Positions 48,859 through 61,050 of a DNA stretch of 64,000 nucleotides are shown piece after piece. The stretch is from Hericium rajendrae (taxonomy: Eukaryota > Basidiomycota > Agaricomycetes > Russulales > Hericiaceae): positions 3,224,001 to 3,288,000 of the forward strand of contig CM065881.1 of assembly GCA_033439255.1 (NCBI GenBank), read 5' to 3'. Made by a program: the position numbers and the translations under genes. The stretch's first letter is position 1. Every line of letters begins with the position of its first letter. The notes under the pieces were generated by a model. The model saw nothing but the letters and a program-made list of their open reading frames with translations. It made no database searches and had not been told where the DNA came from.

Positions 48859-50739
48859 CATCCAGAAAGTCGTCTGGCCACTTGCCCTTCCCCAACCTGA
48901 TCCTCTCAATTTCTTTCTTCTCCTGATCGTGCTCAGGCTCCCTTCCCGCAATAAGCACATACCCCTCTTTGACCTCCTCCGCGACCTGCATCAGATCAAC
49001 CCCGGCACTCTTGCTTGGCCGCCGCTCGCGCATCTGCACCGGCGATGCAGGCCCCGTCTCTCCTCCACGCAGTCGCCACTCCTCCTCCCCCGACACAAAC
49101 GCTCACCCCTCCGCCTTCCCAAACGACTGTTGCGGGCTATACTCCTCCGGTACAAATGAAGTCGCCTCCGTCGTCGCCGTCCGCATCGTCCCAAAGCGGC
49201 CTCCACTCCCACACCCGCCCCCACCCTCACCACCGTGCCCTCAGAAACTCGAGTGCCCCGTCCCTTCCGTCACAACACTCGACACCATGCTCTGCCACCC
49301 CGGATCATCTCCCAGGCTCACCTGCATTGACTCCGCGATGGACACGCGCAGGCGCAGGGGCGAACGCGGTGGCATGATCGGGGGCACATCGTCCGCCTCC
49401 GCCTCCCCATCCAACGGCGCGCCCGCCGTCCGCCTGTCGCTCGCCAAGCCCTTGGGGCTGTCCGCATGCACAGTCGGCAGCACAGGCGCGGGTGGGCTCG
49501 CATGCTTGCGTGGCGCGTCCAGTGCGAGGTTCGGCGTCAATGCAGCGCCGCGCTGTGTGCCGTACACGCCACCACCCTCCGCCCAGCGCGCCAGCATGAG
49601 CACGGTGCGCGCGATGCACGCGAGTGCGTCGGCAGTGCCCTCGAGGAGGTCGTCACGCCAGGAGAGCACGTCAGCCGCAAGCCGTGTTGTGTGCATGCGG
49701 TGAGGAAACACGTCATGTTGCCTGTGCGTACATATGCGTTCGTCCTCGCACGCATCAATGTGCGTAATTGACCCTGGGCGAAGCTTGTTCATCAGGCTGT
49801 AGAGGTATGCGTTAGCCAACCCAGCCCTCAATGACAACGCCCCCATTAGTAAAGGATACTCACTGGCACAACACATACCCATCCCACACCGCGTCCCCAA
49901 ACGCTCTTCTCTCCTGCTCACTGCCTCCATGCCCGATCTTCATCACAGCGCAAGCTCGCCAGTCGGTGTGGTGGGCGACACGGCGCACGGGTGCTGTGCG
50001 TCGACGGAGGCCCGACGCGGCATGGGCGGCGGCGACGGTGCGTCGATCTAGGGCCACCGCGGTGTGTCGACAGACCCTCTTCGCGGATTTGGCAGGGGCG
50101 ACGGCATGTCGCGGTCGACAGAGGGACACCTCTGTGAGTCGATGGAGCCGCGCTGTGCAGATGAGTGCTCTAGCAAGTGCGACATGCTTGCGGACCCCAC
50201 ACCGCAGTAGGGCGTGCCCGATCTGCATGGTGGCACATGCATCCGTGTTGGGCTGGGGCTTGTCATGCGGGTGCGTGAGAGGCTTGTGTGCATGTCGGTG
50301 TCGGTGTGGCGGGCAGGCTTTCAGGTCGACGGGGCGAAGATGGCATCGGGAGGGAGGGTGTGGATGGGGAGGACGGTAGTAAGGGCGGCGGGCGCAGCTT
50401 ACGCTTCGAGGGGGGTGTCGGCGATGATGGCGTCGATGGCGACTGCTGCACCCGCATTGTGGACCCCAATGCACGACGCGGCGTGAGCGGTGCGGGCCAG
50501 CTGATGACAAGCTTATCTGTGCTCCGACCTGCTGTGCCTGCGAACTTCGAGTGCTCTGGCGAGATAAGGGCTATGCTGGACCGTTGGCATGCGACGTCAG
50601 ACCAGCAAAAGGCTGCGAAGTACTTGTGGGAGGGCAGCGCTTGTGAAGACAGGTGCAGTGTGGGGGAGGACATCGATGCACCACGGAGCGACGGGGTGCA
50701 GAAGGGTGTAAAGCCGCCGGGAAGATCGTCCTCCTCCTC
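48859..50739 (-). pseudogene. CH-domain kinase gene fragment, copy 3
   Basis: Same content, same 5' deletion junction (about 50739) and same TAG (50048-50050) as copy 2. It has a further deletion of about 245 bp near 49955. It differs from copy 2 largely by C-to-T and G-to-A changes. No start codon, kinase or C1 domain is present. Confidence 0.9.
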
Positions 50740-53017
50740 TCGATCTGCTGCAGTCAGCATGCAGGTCAGCCAGAATGAAGGAATGACGGAAGAGAAAGAA
50801 AGAAAGAAAGCGAGCGAGCAAACAGTCCCGCACGATGATGGTGAGACCAGGAGCTGGTTGGCGCTGCCATCACTCGCCTGGCAAAAGGAAGCAACTCCCG
50901 TCGCGGTCTTACCGGCTTTCTGCCTCATTTCGTCATTCTGCCCGCAATTTCAAACGTCTGGTTTATTTCATCTGCCTCGGTTGTGATCTACTTACCCGTC
51001 GTCGTGTTCAAGTATTGGCCCAATCCAAGGTGAACGGATCACCCAAATATCTACGCAGCACACCGCAGACCCGTCGTGCGTGCATACCGGCTTCGGAATC
51101 ACACAACGAACACGAGTACCATCTATTGCCGATACAGCTTCTTCCATGCAACCATGCACCCAATAGTACCTGACACGCCCCGCGTCTTCGAAGTCTCCGT
51201 CCTGCATACAAAGATGTGCGCAATGACCTACTTTACCCCGTGGGCGTCTCCCGACTCCCGACCGCGGACCGCACGAGCAAGCAACCTGTTTCTGCATCCG
51301 CCCCATGGTGCCTACGCATTAGAGAATGCCCGATCTGCGTCGGTGCCTGTACCTCACCCAGAACAACATACGCACAACACAACACCCTTTTTGCCCACAC
51401 AACACACTCACCTGCTCACCGTTCAATACAATGTGCTGTCCCTGCTTCTATGGGGCCGAATGGCTATAAGCTAGTTGGCTCCACGGCCACACGGGCATGC
51501 TGGTGAGGATCATCGATCCAGATGCTTGCAGGCAGACCCATGATGCCCTAGGCAGCCGCTGACACAGTGGCGTCTGCACTGACGTAGCGCCGTCTCCAAC
51601 AGTGCCGTAAATCGATGCCCCACCGACAACAACACTTGCCTCTCCTGTCCCGTCAGCCGATGCGCACCAATCTCAGAGACGGAGTCGAGTCGTACACACC
51701 AATATTGAGCTCATGCAGTACGTACCCACCAACCTCCCATGACGGCCTACTGTACTTGCATTATCAGCACGGCACCGCCTCCCAGGAAGCCTGATATCCG
51801 CGATAGCAGGCCCAGCGGCCCATACTCGGAGCGTGTGACCGCGCTTCCCAGCCCCCCACCACGCCCGGCTTCTCGCTGCAAAGTCTGCCTCACACAGGTT
51901 TAGTGTAGCATTCGTGTGTGACAGACAGGGGCCTTCGCCGAACCTTCGTGGATGCAGACGCCAGACAGTGCGCGTCTGCCGTAAATGCGCTCCTCGCATC
52001 GCGTTCTGCACGCGAGCAAGAGCACGTTTCTCATGCGGCGGCGAGGCGAGGCGACAAGCGGCGCGTGATCATGCACATTGCACGTTAGTGGGGAGGTCTG
52101 TGCATGAGTGGCGGGGTCTGCGAGGAGAGGAGGCTAAGAGTGGAAACAGACACGAGGCTTGGAAGAGAAAGGACGATCTGGAGGAGCAGGCTTCATGGGT
52201 GTGGGCAGTTCTCGTCGCATCCTAGGCCCGAATGAAGGATCAATGCGGCGTGCATTGTGAGTGGTGCGTTCAATCACACGACAGGTCCACGGATATCGCG
52301 AGTAGGGCGTTGAATCAGATGGTGGGCCGATATGCCGCTGCGTTGTATGTGGCCGTTGTGATCGCGGGAGCGCACATTGGCGACGAAGGCAAGGGAGCGC
52401 ATGGCGATCAAGCGGGGTCCATAAGGCTCCGTGGCATTGTTGGGCCGGGCATGATTGACGTGGCTTCGAAAAAATCTGCATGCGAAAGGACGGGTAATGA
52501 TGCGAACTGAGGCGCAGCGAGGGCGTACTCACTTGGATGCTGTAATCCTAGTGCCACGATACGAGATGGCTGTACGCTTTCAACAGACCTAGCGGAGGCA
52601 ATTGGGGGTAGGACTCAACGCTTGTCTTGGCACCCGCTCACTTCCAAAAGCTACTACTTGGATGTTGTACGCAGCATATATGCACAGGGCATAGACATCA
52701 CTGTAGAGAACAGTAGCTATAGAGACATATCTTGGCGAATCTGAAGTAGAAACGAGTTAGAACACGAGAGATGGCAATGGCAGCTCGAAACACGCGCATA
52801 TGCATGCAACAGGAGAGGTTTTCTGTGAACGAAACGACTCCGAGAAAATGAAGAGACTTTCGACGCTTGTAGTGCACTTGTCTTTCTTCCTCACACCACT
52901 GTCAACAAGCGCAAATACTGTATTGCAGCTCCCATCTGCCATCGTATCTCCCTAGGATCCCTCGTCTTGCGAGACTTCACCTCATTGTTGTCCTTGCTAT
53001 CTGTCATCTAACTCACC
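50740..53017. other. Duplicated 5' flank of DUF6535 copy 3
   Basis: Homologous to 29501-31835 and 40047-42356 with small deletions, for example around 52550. It is a patchwork: the stretch near 51730 matches unit 2, while those near 51020, 52035 and 52900-53017 match unit 1. No gene is recognised. Confidence 0.65.
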
Positions 53018-53412
53018 ATGCCCACCTTGGAAGCTGTCGATCCCGGTCCAAGTGCATCTTTCATCGTTCCTACTCACGCATTCCACTGATCTCCATAACA
53101 AAGGCGGTAGCAGCGCAGAGCCTCCTCCAGGCAACCCATCCGACGATCAAGTTGTGTCTGATAATGCGATCAACGACGACGCACCTGGTCCAGCCATATC
53201 GGAGACATGCCCAAACATTACAAAGAAAGGGCGATACTTCGGTATGCCGAAGAACCGTGCGGCACCAGGTACGGAATCATTCACATTTTCCTGATCGCGC
53301 AGGCTGTGCTGATGCCGTGGTTTAAGTATATCTGTGGCCTGACGACTACGAGCAGAAGTACCCTCCTGATGATATCGAGGAAGCTCTTGGTCTGAATGCT
53401 CGTGTCTGGCGC

Positions 53413-54233
53413 TGATACACCTCAAGCTGTGTTCAGCAACGTTAGACCTCATCTCACCATCTTCCATGCAGTTCCCCTTCACTTCCATCCAGCTTCCAGC
53501 TCCTCACCCACCAACCTTGCTCAGAGCGGTGATGTCCCTCATCTCAGGAGTTGTCAGCTACTGCAGGCCTCACCGAGGTTTCCTCAAGTTCGCTCCAGGT
53601 CGTCCTCAGCGGTTTTGGTGAGCCAATCAGGTTGCTGGCATTATGGTACCGGGTCTGTGTTGTACAGGATGCCTGGATGCCGCCTTTTGATAGTTTCGGA
53701 CCATAGATGTACCATAGAGCAGCCGAGTCCGAGATCGCCCGAGACCGCCAAGGGCGAGTTTCTTACTTGTATGGTAGACAGAGTCCCAGCTTCGAATAGA
53801 ACCCCCCAGTGCACCTTTCCCCCTCAGAGCTCAGACCTCAGAAGTCTCTCTCACTGTTGTTCTCATCATTCTCCAGACTTTAGACAAGTCCGCCCTCTTT
53901 AGGCCAGTCCGCCCGCAGCGTCGTTCGTCAGATTCAGTCATATCAGCCGCTTTTCAGTCCTTTTCTCTAGGATTAGTCCGTCGTATCGGAGACCCGTGTG
54001 TCTCGTCGTTCTCCTTGTCATTCTACAGCCGTTCCTCATCCTTCCCAGCCGCTTATCACCAGATCGCCTCAGACTCGCCCTTAGCGAACCGGTCGCTCCA
54101 TTGTTCCTGCTGCAGTGACCCTCAGCTGCCCTCACCTCACTCCTCACTTGAGATACTTGGTCCCCTCGCACCCCCCGGTACTCTGTTTGTTTTGGTTTTG
54201 GCTGCTGCCTCCATTCCCAGGGTCCACACATCA
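53413..54233 (+). repeat. 5' LTR of the gag-only element
   Basis: 821 bp, TG...CA ends, followed by the PBS. Confidence 0.93.
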
Positions 54234-54236
54234 TTT

Positions 54237-54254
54237 TGGAGCCCACCGCGAGGG
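54237..54254 (+). other. Primer-binding site
   Basis: TGGAGCCCACCGCGAGGG starts three bases after the LTR. It is complementary to a tRNA 3' end (…GTGGGCTCCA). The tRNA identity was not determined. Confidence 0.65.
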
Positions 54255-55795
54255 TTCCATACTCAAAACAGTGAGGGGTGTACCCAGGCGTAGCCTCTAT
54301 CAGGTCAAGACTGCCATCGAGGTCAGGACATCGCATTTTTGCTCTCTATCACATTCTCGCTTGCTATCGCCTTAGGCGGCCTTGGTGCATTCTTCGAGAT
54401 CGGCATTGGCTGCAGAGCTTTCCAACCGGTTCTCAGCACCATTCATCGCACCTGATTGCCTCCTGTCACTTTCCATCATCCTGCCCCTCCCAGAGTCACT
54501 TTTTGTCGCCCAGGACCATCCTCCATCTCTCCTCAGTGCCCTGTACTGGCTCAGATCGTTCTGAGTCATCTCCTATCACCTCTCGTCACCTCCGGCCTTT
54601 CTTCGTCATCTTTAAGTCACTCCAATCGTCTTTAATTGTCCCTTGATCACCTCAGATCGTCTCAGCTCGCCTCAAGTTTGCCTTAGGCGGACTCAGTCCC
54701 CAGCATCTCTTACTGCCTAGCATCACTTCTCACTTCGTTTGGTTGCCCCAGATCGCATTTTGACGGCATTAGTTGGTCTTCAATCGTTCTTGTTTGCCTT
54801 TTTAGCACCCAGGATCATCGCCTAGCGCTGTCACCACAGAGTCGCCGATAGCGTACTAGGTCGCAGCCAGCTTTCAGCATCTTAGGTCGTCCAGGATTGC
54901 CCTTATATCCCCTTCGGCGACCTCTTCACACCATTGAGTCATCCCAGCTCCCTTCTGTTGCTCAGACTTGCCTTGGAGGTGCCTCTGTACCCCATAGCTT
55001 GCATCAGCTCCTCCTCCTATCACCTTCCAGTGCTTTGAGTCACTTTTCTTTGCCCCAGGGTTCCTATCGATCACTCCTATCACTGTCTTTCGTTCAGGAG
55101 CCGTCTCCCATCGACTTATCACATTTTGTCTTAGGCAAGGTCGCCCCAGCATCTCTGGCACTCTCCATTGGTTGCAGAGGAGTCTTGTTTCTTTCAGGTT
55201 GAGCCAGTTGTGTCCAGACCGCTTACAGTCCATCCCAAAGTCACCATTGACGTTCAGGAGCCTCTCGAGTCACTCTCAGGTCATTTTCTTGGCCCCTTCT
55301 TGCTTTCTTTTGTTTCAGATTTCCGCTGGCGATCTTGACTCGCCGTCGGCAACATTGGTTGCTTTTAGCAGTTTCTCATCACTTTTCCAGGTCGTATCGT
55401 CCCAGGAGCACCCCTGGCCCCTTTGGATCATCTCTCCCTATCGCTCGTCATTCTGGTTGCCCCAGAATTGCCTTCTATTGCTTTTGAGCATTTGTCATCG
55501 CTTTTGAGCACCTTTCCTTGCTTTTGAGCATTCCAGATCATCGGTTATCATCTCAGGTCATCGTCCGCCACCTTGGCTCTTCACTCGTCCCTTCCAATTG
55601 TCTCGCATTGCCCTAGTCATAGCAAGATCGCCTCAAAGTCGCTCCTCATCGCCCCTGATCGCCCCTAGTCCATCTCAGGCTCACTTTCCTTGCATCAGAG
55701 TCACCTCCATCGTTCCTGATTGCTCTAGCATGCCCCTGATAACTACTGCTCACTTTCATCCTCGACATTACCCCTGTTCCGCCGCTTCTGTTACA

Positions 55796-57658
55796 ATGAT
55801 GCCATCAGCGTTCATGCCAATGCGTGGAGAGAGCGGTGCTCCCAGCTTTGTTGGAGACGATCCCCGTGAACTTGGACCATATTTTGCAGATCTTGAGTTT
55901 TGTTTTCAGCGCTTTCAGGTCCAGGACGATCTGGAGAAGAAGGCTCATGCAGTCCGGCTTTTGTCTGAGTTAGATGCCCAGGATCTCTGGCAGTCTGAAC
56001 CGAGTTTTGGCACAGGCACTTGGAACGAGTTCAAGGCTGCGATCCAGAAGTTGTATCCAGGTTCCGAAGCAGGAGGCCTTTGGTCCAGGCAGGATTTGGT
56101 GGCTCTCGCTCGAAGGACGCTTCAGGCAAACTTGTCCTCCTTAGGCGAACTTGGTGCATTTCTTCGCCGATTTTTGGTCATTTCACGTTGCCTGAAGCAC
56201 CAGGGACGTCTCTCTGCTTTCGAGGAGCAGCATTTTTTCCTCTCAGCGCTTCCAGATCGACTCTGCCACCAGATTGAGGCCTATCTCACCCAGAGGCACC
56301 CAGACCACCATCCAGACGAGCCCTACCCCATTATCGACATCTATCACGCTGCTAAGCGCATTCTGCATGGTACCAGCATCACATTTGGCCCTCATACAAG
56401 CTGTAATGACCCAGTTGCCGACGTTTTGGCGAGTTCGCCACCAGCGGTCTTGGGTTCTGCCACCACAATCACTATCAAAAGCGAGCATGTACCCTCATTA
56501 GCGAATCTCCTGCTTAGGACGGTCCAGCCACCGACATTTTCACCTCCTGTCCAGCCAGCGACCTCCTGTATGCCTTCGACGACCTTCAGACAGCCTCGGC
56601 GTATTCGGACTGCCCCTGGGCATTGCAGCTTCTGTGGGGCCCATGGTCACTTCCTTCGTCAGTGCACAGCAGTTCAGACGTACCTGAAGGCTGGCAAGTG
56701 CAAGTTCAACACCAGAGGCGAGATCACTTTACCTTCTGGGGCCTGGCTACCTCGAGGTGTCTCAGGTGATCCCATTGCAGTTCGTCTCGACCAGTTCTAT
56801 CAGCGCACCCCATCCTGGCATGCCTCAGACCAGTCTTCACCCAGCACCATCGCTCAAACTGCTCCCTTTGTCCACCGAATGCCTGCTCCGCACAAGTCCG
56901 CCCACAGTGACCTTCCTTCGACCACAGATCAAGTGTCCTTTGATGATCGAGTCTATCTTCTAAGGCATGGCCTCTCCATTTCGACACCGATCCAGTCTGG
57001 CAGACATCAGCTTGCTCAGCTCTATCAGATGCAACTCGACTTCACCACCTACCACGCTCGAGGCAAACTTGCTCAGCTCCATGAGCCAGCAGTGATGCCA
57101 GCCCATATGTCGAGGCCATCCTTCGTCGATCATCATGTGTCATCATCTAGGAGGCCTCTCCTGTCATCCAGAGACCAATGCGAGCAGTTAGAGACTCAAG
57201 TTTGCTCTGCGCTCAACGTCGCCCAAAGCGAACCACCAGCGAACTTGTTTCTATTGGACTTAGAGAAGCACCAAGTCTCGAGCAGCTCATCTACCCTTCC
57301 TTTCACCATCTCTACCGATGCAGGGTTCCTTTCTCCATGCGCAGGCCTGCAGGTGGATCACCAGGGTGTTTCAGAACCTGATCTTAGCCCAGGAGTCCTT
57401 GTTGGTAGCTCCGAACCCACTCCAAGCTCGCCTACAACGTCCAAGCCTATACCTGCCAACTGTCGACCTCCGTTTTCCATCACTCCACTGCTTTCAGTGT
57501 CATTTCTCCAGTCACTTTTCAGATCCGCATCAAGTTCGCTCAGGGCACCCTTAGTCGACGACAGCGATATCATCTTCCTTGACCATCTCACTTTCCATCA
57601 GAACCCACCAGCAGTGATCCCAGATCGTCCTCCTCTACCACGATGCATTCCTGCTTGA
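55796..57658 (+). CDS. Retrotransposon Gag protein with CCHC zinc knuckle
   Basis: ORF of 620 codons from the ATG at 55796. An upstream in-frame ATG at 55598 lies in the leader and looks non-coding. A capsid-like region (about residues 15-190) starts PSFVGDDPRELGPYFADLEF and includes GTWNEFKAAIQKLYPGSEA and FEEQHFFLSALPDRL. A single zinc knuckle CSFCGAHGHFLRQC (C-X2-C-X4-H-X4-C) is near 56625. KAGKCKFNTRGEITLPSGAW after the knuckle is typical of Gag proteins from mushroom Gypsy elements. The C-terminal 300 residues are Ser/Pro-rich. No aspartic protease motif or RT motif follows before the polypurine tract. Confidence 0.88.
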   Translation: MMPSAFMPMRGESGAPSFVGDDPRELGPYFADLEFCFQRFQVQDDLEKKAHAVRLLSELDAQDLWQSEPSFGTGTWNEFKAAIQKLYPGSEAGGLWSRQDLVALARRTLQANLSSLGELGAFLRRFLVISRCLKHQGRLSAFEEQHFFLSALPDRLCHQIEAYLTQRHPDHHPDEPYPIIDIYHAAKRILHGTSITFGPHTSCNDPVADVLASSPPAVLGSATTITIKSEHVPSLANLLLRTVQPPTFSPPVQPATSCMPSTTFRQPRRIRTAPGHCSFCGAHGHFLRQCTAVQTYLKAGKCKFNTRGEITLPSGAWLPRGVSGDPIAVRLDQFYQRTPSWHASDQSSPSTIAQTAPFVHRMPAPHKSAHSDLPSTTDQVSFDDRVYLLRHGLSISTPIQSGRHQLAQLYQMQLDFTTYHARGKLAQLHEPAVMPAHMSRPSFVDHHVSSSRRPLLSSRDQCEQLETQVCSALNVAQSEPPANLFLLDLEKHQVSSSSSTLPFTISTDAGFLSPCAGLQVDHQGVSEPDLSPGVLVGSSEPTPSSPTTSKPIPANCRPPFSITPLLSVSFLQSLFRSASSSLRAPLVDDSDIIFLDHLTFHQNPPAVIPDRPPLPRCIPA

Positions 57659-57786
57659 TCGTTGTCACCACCTCCACTCTCCTTCTCAGCTATAGTGAGA
57701 ACACCGCTCGAAGCGTATTTGGTGTCTAGCATCCGAATCCCTCGTGGGGCTCATTGGTTAGACTGAGGACAGTCTATTTTTCAGTT

Positions 57787-57796
57787 GGGGGGAGAA
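57787..57796 (+). other. Polypurine tract
   Basis: GGGGGGAGAA directly precedes the 3' LTR, the expected plus-strand primer. Confidence 0.8.
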
Positions 57797-58616
57797 TGAT
57801 ACGCCTCAAGCTGTGTTCAGCAACGTTAGACCTCATCTCACCATCTTCCATGCAGTTCCCCTTCACTTCCATCCAGCTTCCAGCTCCTCACCCACCAACC
57901 TTGCTCAGAGCAGTGATGTCCCTCATCTCAGGAGTTGTCAGCTACTGCAGGCCTCACCGAGGTTTCCTCAAGTTCGCTCCAGGTCGTCCTCAGCGGTTTT
58001 GGTGAGCCAATCAGGTTGCTGGCATTATGGTCCGGGTCTGTGTTGTACAGGATGCCTGGATGCCGCCTTTTGATAGTTTCGGACCATAGATGTACCATAG
58101 AGCAGCCGAGTCCGAGATCGCCCGAGACCGCCAAGGGCGAGTTTCTTACTTGTATGGTAGACAGAGTCCCAGCTTCGAATAGAACCCCCCAGTGCACCTT
58201 TCCCCCTCAGAGCTCAGACCTCAGAAGTCTCTCTCACTGTTGTTCTCATCATTCTCCAGACTTTAGACAAGTCCGCCCTCTTTAGGCCAGTCCGCCCGCA
58301 GCGTCGTTCGTCAGATTCAGTCATATCAGCCGCTTTTCAGTTCTTTTCTCTAGGATTAGTCCGTCGTATCGGAGACCCATGTGTCTCGTCGTTCTCCTTG
58401 TCATTCTACAGCCGTTCCTCATCCTTTCCAGCCGCTTATCACCAGATCGCCTCAGACTTGCCCTTAGCGAACCGGTCGCTCCATTGTTCCTGCTGCAGTG
58501 ACCCTCAGCTGCCCTCACCTCACTCCTCACTTGAGATACTTGGTCCCCTCGCACCCCCCAGTACTCTGTTGGTTTTGGTTTTGGCTGCCGCCTCCATTCC
58601 CAGGGTCCACACATCA
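57797..58616 (+). repeat. 3' LTR of the gag-only element
   Basis: 820 bp, nearly identical to the 5' LTR and immediately followed by the gcgc target duplication. Confidence 0.93.
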
Positions 58617-59164
58617 GCGCGTGTACCTTGACGAAGCACAAGCCTTCGACAGCAACATGATCGAGGGCTGGAAGGACACGATCGATGTCCTCCTCATCTT
58701 CGTGAGTCATTGTTGTTACTATTGCTCATACAATTAATCATATCTTGCTATCGTGCAGGCTGGTTTATTCTCAGCTATCATGACTACCTTCATCGTACAG
58801 ACTTCACAGAACTTGCAGCCTGACTACTCTGAGATATCTGCCCTGTTGCTCTCGGAGCTTGTTGGCTTGCAACGTGCAATGGCTGAAGGGCGACCTCTTG
58901 CTTCTGTGCCCTTATCTTCGAAGAATGCAACATCTTTCGTTGCCCAGAAATCTGATCAGTGGATCAATGGACTCTGGTCTACTAGTCTGGCCCTGAGCTT
59001 GGCCACTGCTCTGATGTCTGTGCTAGTGAAGCAGTGGCTTCAATATTATATGATGCCAGTCTCTGGGACTAGTCAGGAGCAGGTGCATGTTCGACAGTTC
59101 CAATATACTGGCATAAAACTATGGCATGTTGAAGGCATTATTGGGTGCATCTGGAAAAACAGGA

Positions 59165-59310
59165 AGAGCTACAGTGAGCTACCATGAGCTACAGTAGTGA
59201 TTAGAATCCTACCGTAGTGACCTGTAGCTCCCATAGCTCCTGTAGTACTCGTAGGACCCCCCCCTACTACCGTGGCTCCGATAGTGAGCCGTAGTGACCT
59301 GTAGTGAATA
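59165..59310. repeat. Left subterminal AGCTACAG/CTGTAG repeats
   Basis: Multiple degenerate GAGCTACAGT and GTAGTGACCTGTAG units lie just inside the left TIR. Matching CTACAGGAG/AGCTACAGG units lie at 61430-61560 inside the right end. Confidence 0.65.
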
Positions 59311-59559
59311 TGTCTCTACTGTAGCAATGAATCTCTTTACAGTAGTTATACAATTCAATGTATAAACAACTGTTGATATCCTTATATTTCACTCAATTGC
59401 AATATATCAGAACATTCAAAAACTTTATTTAAGAATAACTACATAACATGAGCTAGCTAATTACTACTCCGTACTACATTAGGCCACTTGTGCTGTCATC
59501 TCACAGATATATAAACACCAGTCCCCTCTACTGTAGTACATACGTAGGTCAGACAGACA

Positions 59560-59850
59560 TGCAAGTGAGCAGGTGGGCATGTGAGTGAGCAGGTGGGCAT
59601 GTAGGCAAGCAGGTGAGTGGACGAGCATGCAAACAAGCAGGTGAGCAGACGAGCATGTGAACAAGTGAAAAGGTACATAGGTGAGCAGGCAGGTGTGCAG
59701 ATGAGCAGGCAGGCAAGCAGATTGTGGGCAAGCCATCGGGCAAGCAGACAAGCCATCGGGCAAGCGGACAAGCCATCAGGCAAGTGAGCAGGCAAGCAGG
59801 CAGACATGCATGTGGATGGTTGCATGGGTGAGCGGGCAGGTAGGAGGCAG
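59560..59850. repeat. Degenerate minisatellite
   Basis: Repeated GAGCAGGTGGGCAT and GGCAAGCAGRTGAGC-like units of about 12-20 bp. The Cys/Leu-rich minus-strand frames they create are an artefact. Confidence 0.75.
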
Positions 59851-60106
59851 ATGAGCAAGCATGTCAGCGCTGAAACAACCAATAAAATAAAAACAAACAT
59901 ACATACAATGTACCAGTATCACTCTTCTAGCCTTCTCTTACACCCTTCTAACCTGAAAAGAGATGAGAACAAAAGAATAACAGACTTACAATAAAACAAG
60001 AGAGAGAGAAGTAAGAGAGTGAGAGAGTGAGAGAGAAGAGACTTAGAAAGAGTGGCAAAGACGACGCGCTGCTGGCAAATCCTGAGGCCAAACAACACCA
60101 AAGGCA

Positions 60107-60142
60107 GAAACCAGATTGCCATATTTGGCAATCTGGTTTCTG
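60107..60142. repeat. Short perfect palindrome
   Basis: Two 16-bp arms (AGAAACCAGATTGCCA and its complement) with a 4-bp loop. A diverged copy of one arm lies near 60248. Confidence 0.85.
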
Positions 60143-60419
60143 GCTCCTGCACGAAAAATAAAAACATTGCAAGTTACATTACTAACAAAATTTCCTTCAG
60201 TGTTTATAGATATGAACTCTACACTGACTTACACTTGTCCAATGCTGGCAGAAATCAGATTGCCAGATATGGCCATCTGTGTTCTGCCCTGTTGTGCGTC
60301 TTAGCTGCAAGGAGCGTGGGAGAGTATCCGGGTCCCCTGGAGAGTTCTGCATTTCTCTGCTACAAACATCAGTTTTCATCTGATTAACACGTACCTAGTA
60401 CTGGCCAAGCCAGACGAAT

Positions 60420-61050
60420 CGTTGCTTTCGAACGATGCCTTGTACGCCATGATCTGTTGGATATTAAAGGCGCTATGGCCAGAATGCTGTAAGTGACATT
60501 TAGTAGATACAAAAAGTGATATAACTTTATGAATATTGCATGCACCACATATCTTTTTGGCTCATCTGAATGTTCTTATTTGTAGCTTCCAAACAAGCCC
60601 TCATACGCTACGTTAGGTGCAGAACTCATGCACTAGTGGCAAAATCTCTGAAAATGGAGGTCAAACAGCAGTTTTGGCATATCTTCACAACGAGAACACG
60701 CACCGCTGACGTTTCAGACATTCCTGAACGCGGTTGAGCATAGCTTTCGAACGGTGCCCTACACAACCTGATCCGAGAAGATTTAAAAATCGTCCCTTTG
60801 AGCGAAAATTGGATATATCATGACAAATATTGGACATACCACGAAAATCTTTATCTCGTTAAAAGGAGCTCATCAAGAGCTTTCGAACGAGTTATCGTGC
60901 GCCCTGATGGGTGAAAAACTCGAGGCACTACAACAGAATCTCTGAAACTGTCAGTAAGAACATGTTTTGAGGTTATCTTTACAACGAGTGAACGCACCAG
61001 CAACATTTCTGGTGTTCCAGAAAGCGGCAATCAGTAGCTTTCGAACGCAT
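60420..61050 (+). repeat. Spaced CTTTCGAACG repeats
   Basis: The motif GCTTTCGAACG recurs near 60423, 60742, 60877 and 61037. It is set in related sequence (ACAACGAG...CGCACC, TTCCAGAAAGCGG / TTCCTGAACGCGG), which suggests internal tandem degeneration inside the TIR element. Confidence 0.6.

Larger units (their letters stand above)
53413..58616 (+). mobile_element. Gag-only (non-autonomous) LTR retrotransposon, 5.2 kb
   Basis: LTRs 53413-54233 and 57797-58616 start TGATAC and end ACATCA. The flanking gcgc is duplicated at 53409-53412 and 58617-58620. Removing the element plus one gcgc restores the sequence seen in unit 1. I count about ten differences between the two LTRs over 820 bp, so the insertion is young. 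The interior holds a PBS, a 1.5-kb leader, one Gag ORF and a polypurine tract. It has no protease, reverse transcriptase, RNase H or integrase, so it must be moved in trans, probably by a Ty3/Gypsy element. Confidence 0.93.

Noticed and set aside
53396-55507. Several 80-170 codon ORFs in the LTR and leader of the gag-only element
   Set aside because: Most recur in both LTRs or lie in the leader, and none has a retroviral domain.
59479-59900. Cys/Leu-rich minus-strand ORFs
   Set aside because: They are produced by the minisatellite and not by a gene.
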